Below the pieces are notes generated by a model. It was not told the origin of the DNA. It searched no databases and was given only the letters and a program-made list of their open reading frames with translations. 17,203 bases of DNA from Mageeibacillus sp. UBA3781 (GTDB lineage: Bacteria; Bacillota; Clostridia; Saccharofermentanales; Saccharofermentanaceae), in NCBI GenBank assembly GCA_002368805.1, contig DFFH01000030.1, positions 13,423 to 30,625 of the forward strand, read 5' to 3'. Made by a program: the position numbers and the translations under genes. Below, piece by piece: positions 13,678 through 17,203 of the stretch. Every line of letters starts with the position of its first letter. The stretch's first letter is position 1.

Positions 13678-14064
13678 ATGATTAAAATCTTAACAAATGG
13701 TCTTAAACTCGAAATATACACGCGGGTCTATGATGGTCCTTCTGCTTATAATGCAATCATTTATGTAAGTGTTGAAAGTAAGAGTTTTTCTGCGAAGTCC
13801 GTTATTGATTCAGGAACACTTCAGATTGAATCGTTTAAAGAGCAGATCGTTGATGTTTACGATAATCTCCGAGGTGAAGCTGTACTAAAAGGGCTTGGCG
13901 GACAGAAACTTGTTTTTATTGCATCAAAAACAGGTCATATCAAGATCTGCGGGGAATTGCAACAGTTTAATTCAGATGAAGATTTTAAGCTGTCATTCTC
14001 GGTTGAAATCGATCAGTCGGATTTGAAGCAGTCAATTGATAAATTGAAAACACATCTGGAATAG
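13678..14064 (+). CDS. Unassigned 128-residue protein, possibly immunity-like
   Basis: I do not recognise a family with confidence. The product is beta-rich with a closing helix: MIKILTNGLKLEIYTRVYDG, then SVIDSGTLQIESFKEQIVDVYDNLRGEAVLKGL, and an amphipathic helix SDLKQSIDKLKTHL. Its size, acidity and strand pattern loosely resemble WapI/DUF6228-type immunity proteins, but no signature settles this and no polymorphic toxin is in the window. AGAGG lies 8 bases before the ATG at 13678. A TTG 81 bases upstream is in frame but lacks a ribosome site. It has its own extended -10 promoter and no evident operon partner. Confidence 0.7.
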   Translation: MIKILTNGLKLEIYTRVYDGPSAYNAIIYVSVESKSFSAKSVIDSGTLQIESFKEQIVDVYDNLRGEAVLKGLGGQKLVFIASKTGHIKICGELQQFNSDEDFKLSFSVEIDQSDLKQSIDKLKTHLE

Positions 14065-14123
14065 AGATTGCTCAGGCCTAAATCTATCCCATGCGTAAAT
14101 CGAATTATGACGAGGTGAAAAAG

Positions 14124-14174
14124 ATGGAGGCATCATTTGGGTATCACAATCAAGTGTTTGTATTGTATCCTTAA
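14124..14174 (+). other. Very short ORF with a good ribosome site
   Basis: GAGGTG 7-8 bases before ATG opens a 16-codon frame, MEASFGYHNQVFVLYP. It may be a preserved gene start like those at 5078 and 5625, a small peptide, or chance. Nothing else was seen in the 188 bases between the neighbouring genes except the palindrome at 14196-14211. Confidence 0.2.
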
Positions 14175-14195
14175 TAGTAAGCTTTGTCGCGATGA

Positions 14196-14211
14196 TGTGA
14201 TCGAGATCACT
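14196..14211. promoter_or_regulatory. CRP/FNR-like palindrome
   Basis: TGTGA-TCGAGA-TCACT fits the TGTGA-N6-TCACA pattern with one mismatch. It holds the perfect palindrome GTGATC-GA-GATCAC at 14197-14210, 42 bp before the HD-domain gene. No CRP/FNR gene is in the window. It may also act as a small hairpin. Confidence 0.3.
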
Positions 14212-14252
14212 GTTTGATTAACCAATACACGGCATAGAAGTGGGGGATAAGC

Positions 14253-14819
14253 ATGAACGCGAGAGAATACCTTGAGATATTACATTTAGCCGAAAGACTC
14301 AAAGATACGCCCAGACATTGTACGACCACCAGCGGAAGAACGGAGAGCGTGGCGGAACATAGCTGGAGAGTATCGCTCATGGCTTTACTTCTGAGACATG
14401 AGTTTCCTGATCTGGATATGGATAGGGTCGTGAACATGTGTCTGATTCACGATCTTGGAGAGTGCTTTACCGGCGACATACCTGCTTTTGTGAAGACTGA
14501 TGCTGACAGAAAAACAGAAGATGCATTATTAGATCAATGGGTGAAGTCGCTCCCGGAAGAATTATCTGCCGATATCTCCGCCCTATATAAGGAAATGGAT
14601 GCACAGGAGACGGCTGAAGCGAAATTGTATAAAGCATTAGATAAACTGGAAGCCTTGATCCAGCACAATGAGTCTCCGCTCTCCACATGGTCGGAAAACG
14701 AGTACGAGCTGAATAAGACGTATGCTTTTGAAACGGTCTCATTCTCGAAATGGCTCACAGCACTTCGAGAAGAGATCCTTAAGGATACGATTGAAAGAAT
14801 CGAAAAGGAGAGCGAATAA
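14253..14819 (+). CDS. HD-domain phosphohydrolase, YfbR/HDDC2-like nucleotidase
   Basis: The 188-residue protein has the HD metal-binding set: H36 in AEHSWRV, H66-D67 in LIHDLGE with E70, and D130 in KALDKLEALIQH. This order and the start EILHLAERLKDTPRH match YfbR-type 5'-deoxynucleotidases, which remove phosphate from dNMPs. GGGGG lies 6 bases before the ATG. The stop codon abuts the next gene's ATG directly, so the two form an operon. Related HD enzymes also act in dNTP depletion, but nothing here points specifically to that role. Confidence 0.85.
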   Translation: MNAREYLEILHLAERLKDTPRHCTTTSGRTESVAEHSWRVSLMALLLRHEFPDLDMDRVVNMCLIHDLGECFTGDIPAFVKTDADRKTEDALLDQWVKSLPEELSADISALYKEMDAQETAEAKLYKALDKLEALIQHNESPLSTWSENEYELNKTYAFETVSFSKWLTALREEILKDTIERIEKESE

Positions 14820-15338
14820 ATGGAAAACATTGTTTATAGAGAAGCAACAATGGATGATGCAGAGGAAATGATTTCCTATCTGAACATCGTTGGGGGAGAA
14901 TCCGATAATCTCATGCATGGAGCAGACGGTTTTAAAGCGCCGGTCGAAGCGGTAAAACGGCGCATCCAGGCTTCTCATGAATCGGATAACAGCGTGATTA
15001 TGATTGCAGTGGCTGACGGGAAGATCATAGCCCGGGCTGAACTGGCCGGTTATCCGGCTGCAAAATTGCATCATAATGCCACGTTTTCCATTTCTGTCCG
15101 AAAAGACTACTGGAATATGAAAATCGGCACCAGTCTGATGACGGAAATCATTGACTGTGCGAAAAAGATGAATCTTCGGAATATTGATCTGGAAGTAGTA
15201 GTTGATAATAAGGCAGCCATTGCGCTTTACCATAAAATGGGATTTACCGATATCGGAGTATACAAGAACTACTGGTTTACGAACAATAACTATAGCGATG
15301 CCATTGTCATGCAGAAATGCTTGGATGAGAGCAAATAA
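14820..15338 (+). CDS. GNAT-family N-acetyltransferase
   Basis: This 172-residue acetyl-CoA-dependent acetyltransferase begins with IVYREATMDDAEEM, typical of the family. Motif A is SVRKDYWNMKIGTSLM (about 98-113), and the C-terminal LEVVVDNKAAIALYHKMGF is motif B. In motif A the usual Q/R-x-x-G-x-G has N-M-K-I-G, so the first glycine is replaced, as in many YWN/YWG-type members. AAGGAG lies 9 bases before the ATG, and the gene starts right after the HD gene stop. Substrate unknown: protein N-terminus, amine or antibiotic. Confidence 0.88.
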   Translation: MENIVYREATMDDAEEMISYLNIVGGESDNLMHGADGFKAPVEAVKRRIQASHESDNSVIMIAVADGKIIARAELAGYPAAKLHHNATFSISVRKDYWNMKIGTSLMTEIIDCAKKMNLRNIDLEVVVDNKAAIALYHKMGFTDIGVYKNYWFTNNNYSDAIVMQKCLDESK

Positions 15339-15379
15339 TTACAGATTACGAAACCAAAAGAATTTAAAGAGGCAATGAT

Positions 15380-15967
15380 ATGAAAGTGTTAATTGTATAT
15401 TGCCATCCTTCAAAAGATAGTTTTACGAATGAAGTATATAAATCTTTTGAACGAGGTTTAAGAGATGCAGGTCATGAGATTTTAATATCTGATTTATATG
15501 ATATGGATTTTAAAACGGACATGAGTGAAGAAGAATATATACGAGAGACCTATTACAAAGCGGATGGAATAAAATCAAAAGATGTCTTGATTGAACAGGA
15601 AAAAATACAGGACAGTGATGCAATTGTGTTTATATATCCTGTATTTTGGACGGAAGCACCCGCGAAGCTTGTGGGTTGGTTTGACCGGGTTTGGACAACA
15701 GGATTTGCTTATAGACCAGATCCTGCGATGAAGGTTCTTGAAAAAGCATTATTTATTGTTTGTGCAGGAAAAACCATGCAATCTCTCATTGAAACAGGGG
15801 AAAAGAGTGCTATGGAAACAGTAATGTTGGGCGATAGAATTCGTAATAGAGCAAAAGAGAAAGAAATGGTTATTTTTGATAGTATATCGCATTGGAATGA
15901 AGAAGCACGAAATGAGAATATGCCACGACATCTTTCCAAGGCGTATGAAATGGGTGTAAATTTCTAG
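15380..15967 (+). CDS. Flavodoxin-fold NAD(P)H oxidoreductase (quinone-reductase type)
   Basis: The 195-residue protein has the MdaB/KefF/QOR2 pattern: VLIVYCHPSKDSFTNEVYKSF at the FMN phosphate site, DLYDMDF near 37-43, and then FIYPVFWTEAPAKLVGWFDRVWTTGFAY at about 89-116, which binds flavin and substrate. It should reduce quinones or other electrophiles using NAD(P)H. AAGAGG lies 7 bases before the ATG. Base use is visibly more AT-rich than upstream genes (many ATA, AAA and TTT codons), a possible sign of separate acquisition. No terminator is clear downstream. Confidence 0.9.
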   Translation: MKVLIVYCHPSKDSFTNEVYKSFERGLRDAGHEILISDLYDMDFKTDMSEEEYIRETYYKADGIKSKDVLIEQEKIQDSDAIVFIYPVFWTEAPAKLVGWFDRVWTTGFAYRPDPAMKVLEKALFIVCAGKTMQSLIETGEKSAMETVMLGDRIRNRAKEKEMVIFDSISHWNEEARNENMPRHLSKAYEMGVNF

Positions 15968-16063
15968 AACGTAGAACGGAGTTGAAGAAAGGCTATACTA
16001 CGATTTATATTGTTCAGAATAAACTAAGGTATCGATACGCAACGTGTGTAACGTTCTCTATTG

Positions 16064-16104
16064 TTGACACTAATATTTAATTATGTTTATAATAGAAAAC
16101 ATAA
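16064..16104 (+). promoter_or_regulatory. hipBA promoter with HipB-type operator
   Basis: TTGACA (16064-16069), an 18-bp spacer, then TATAAT (16088-16093). The inverted repeat TTATGTTT-N8-AAACATAA (16081-16104) spans the -10 box. The 8-base centre is the same spacing as the known Escherichia coli HipB operators. A second small inverted repeat, AACGT-N5-ACGTT, lies at 16041-16055. The rest of 15968-16127 shows nothing else. Confidence 0.72.
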
Positions 16105-16127
16105 AATGATGCAAGAGGACGTATATT

Positions 16128-16448
16128 ATGAAAAAAGCAGCGTATAATATTGTACCGGCAACAGAAGAAATATTAAAAATCTTGGGAGAACAGATAAAGT
16201 TGGCAAGACTGCGTAGAGACTTGTCTGCGGAATTGGTTGCAGAGCGTGCAGGAATCAGCAGAGCTTCTCTTTGGAAGGTGGAATCCGGCAATCCCGCTGT
16301 TGCTATGGGAATATATGCTGCTGTTTTACATGCCCTGAATAATATGGACAAGGATTTGCTACTTGTTGCCAAGGATGATGAATTTGGAAGACAGATGCAG
16401 GATTTAAGCCTTATGACAAGAAAGCGTGCTTCAAGGAGAAAGAATTAA
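16128..16448 (+). CDS. hipB: HipB-like antitoxin/repressor
   Basis: The 106-residue Xre-type protein has a helix-turn-helix at about 18-60: LGEQIKLARLRRDLSAELVAERAGISRASLWKVE and GNPAVAMGIYAAVLHAL. A short basic tail, ending RKRASRRKN, follows. AGAGG lies 8 bases before the ATG. Its stop TAA shares one base with the hipA start, the usual coupling in hipBA modules. It should bind the operator at 16081-16104 and neutralise HipA. Confidence 0.88.
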   Translation: MKKAAYNIVPATEEILKILGEQIKLARLRRDLSAELVAERAGISRASLWKVESGNPAVAMGIYAAVLHALNNMDKDLLLVAKDDEFGRQMQDLSLMTRKRASRRKN

Positions 16449-17203
16449 TGGCGGGAGTAGATAAAGCAATTCTTGTTTATGATGATTTTTCATCTGATGC
16501 ACCGATCCTTATGGGAAAACTGTATGTTGGAGTAATAAAGGGTGGGGAATCGTATTCGTTTGAATATGACAAGGAATGGCTTATGAAGAATAAGCTATCG
16601 ATTAATATAGATCCAGAGCTTCGTCCTTTTGCCGGACGACAGATTCCTTCTGGCAAGAGTATATTTGGACTGTTCGCTGATTCATCTCCGGATAGATGGG
16701 GACGTGTTCTTATGAACAAGCGAGAGAGATTGCTTGCAGAAAAGGAAGGCCGTAAGCCAAGAAAACTGTTTGATAGTGATTATCTTCTTGGCGTGTATGA
16801 CGAAACTCGAATGGGAGGAATACGCTTTAAACTTGAGTGTGATGGAGCATTTCTTTCAGATGATAGAGAAACAGATGCGCCTCCATGGACATCACTTAGA
16901 ACTCTGGAAGAAGCATCGAGAAACTTCGAAAAGGATGAAACAGGAATCACAGAAAAGTGGCTTAACCAGTTAATCAGACCGGGATCTTCTCTTGGCGGTG
17001 CAAGACCGAAAGCAACTGTAGTTGATACCAAGGGAGATCTTTGGATAGCAAAGTTTCCGTCGAAAAATGATGAGAATGATACCGGGGCATGGGAAATGGT
17101 TGTTCACGATCTGGCAAAGCTTTGTGGACTGAATGTTCCCGAATCTAAACTTGAAAAGTTTTCGAAGTATGGAAGTACTTATTTAGTAAAGAGATTTGAT
17201 AGA
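16448..17203 (+). CDS. hipA: HipA-like serine/threonine kinase toxin, 5' part (runs off window)
   Basis: ATG at 16448 overlaps the hipB stop by one base and the frame stays open for 252 codons to the window end. The N-terminal subdomain has GKLYVGVIKGGESYSFEYDKEWL and FGLFADSSPDRWGR, the latter a HipA hallmark. RPGSSLGGARPKATV at about 176-190 is the Gly-rich, phosphorylatable activation segment, and WIAKFPS at about 199-205 carries the ATP-binding lysine. YLVKRFDR at the edge is another conserved HipA stretch. Catalytic Asp motifs lie beyond the window. E. coli HipA phosphorylates glutamyl-tRNA synthetase; this target is unknown. Confidence 0.9.
   Translation, partial: MAGVDKAILVYDDFSSDAPILMGKLYVGVIKGGESYSFEYDKEWLMKNKLSINIDPELRPFAGRQIPSGKSIFGLFADSSPDRWGRVLMNKRERLLAEKEGRKPRKLFDSDYLLGVYDETRMGGIRFKLECDGAFLSDDRETDAPPWTSLRTLEEASRNFEKDETGITEKWLNQLIRPGSSLGGARPKATVVDTKGDLWIAKFPSKNDENDTGAWEMVVHDLAKLCGLNVPESKLEKFSKYGSTYLVKRFDR

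Noticed and set aside
16734..17031. Two short open frames, one on each strand, inside the end of the window
   Set aside because: They lie wholly within the hipA frame, which has strong HipA motifs and stays open to the window edge.

Overview
The window looks like chromosomal DNA of an anaerobic Bacillota species of class Clostridia, most likely a Lachnospiraceae-type gut or rumen bacterium. The reasons are strong AGGAGG-type ribosome sites, mid-range GC with AT-rich spacers, BlaI/BlaR1, PadR and MerR regulators, TIGR04076 and DUF6273-like proteins, and a TIR protein carrying a zinc ribbon. This placement is inference. No rRNA, tRNA, CRISPR array, insertion sequence or phage gene was seen.

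Layout. (1) 1-708: the C-terminus of an AraC regulator, two 27-bp tandem repeats at its stop codon, a small cupin gene and a strong terminator. (2) 775-4976: an apparent three-gene unit on the + strand. It encodes an SPFH (band 7) protein ending in two zinc ribbons, a four-helix membrane protein, and a 666-residue protein with a zinc ribbon, TPR-like repeats, a TIR domain, a coiled coil and a DUF6273-like C-terminus. This is the best candidate for an undescribed membrane-stress or defence system. (3) 4977-6000: a degraded stretch with one intact gene (TIGR04076 family) between remnants of a pyridoxamine-phosphate-oxidase-like protein, a NUDIX hydrolase and a GNAT acetyltransferase, closed by a terminator. 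(4) 6035-8140, minus strand: a blaI-blaR1-type pair with two operator palindromes. The BlaR1 homologue has the M56 protease but no visible penicillin-binding sensor. (5) 8219-9504, plus strand: a SAM methyltransferase translationally coupled to a MerR regulator. (6) 9542-12111, minus strand: an ABC exporter split into three overlapping genes (membrane domain, ATPase, membrane domain). Its promoter has the 19-bp spacer and central palindrome of MerR-controlled promoters, so the convergent MerR gene is the obvious candidate regulator. (7) 12187-13536: a PadR regulator with two palindromic operators, coupled to a membrane polyferredoxin. (8) 13572-15967: an unassigned 128-residue protein, an HD-domain phosphohydrolase, a GNAT acetyltransferase and a flavodoxin-fold NAD(P)H oxidoreductase. 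(9) 16064-17203: a hipB-hipA toxin-antitoxin pair with its operator; hipA runs off the window.

Taken together this is an accessory, regulator-rich region made of small cassettes, each with its own local regulator: AraC/cupin, BlaI/BlaR1, MerR/ABC, PadR/ferredoxin and HipB/HipA. All functions are predicted from motifs read by eye; no database search was run.
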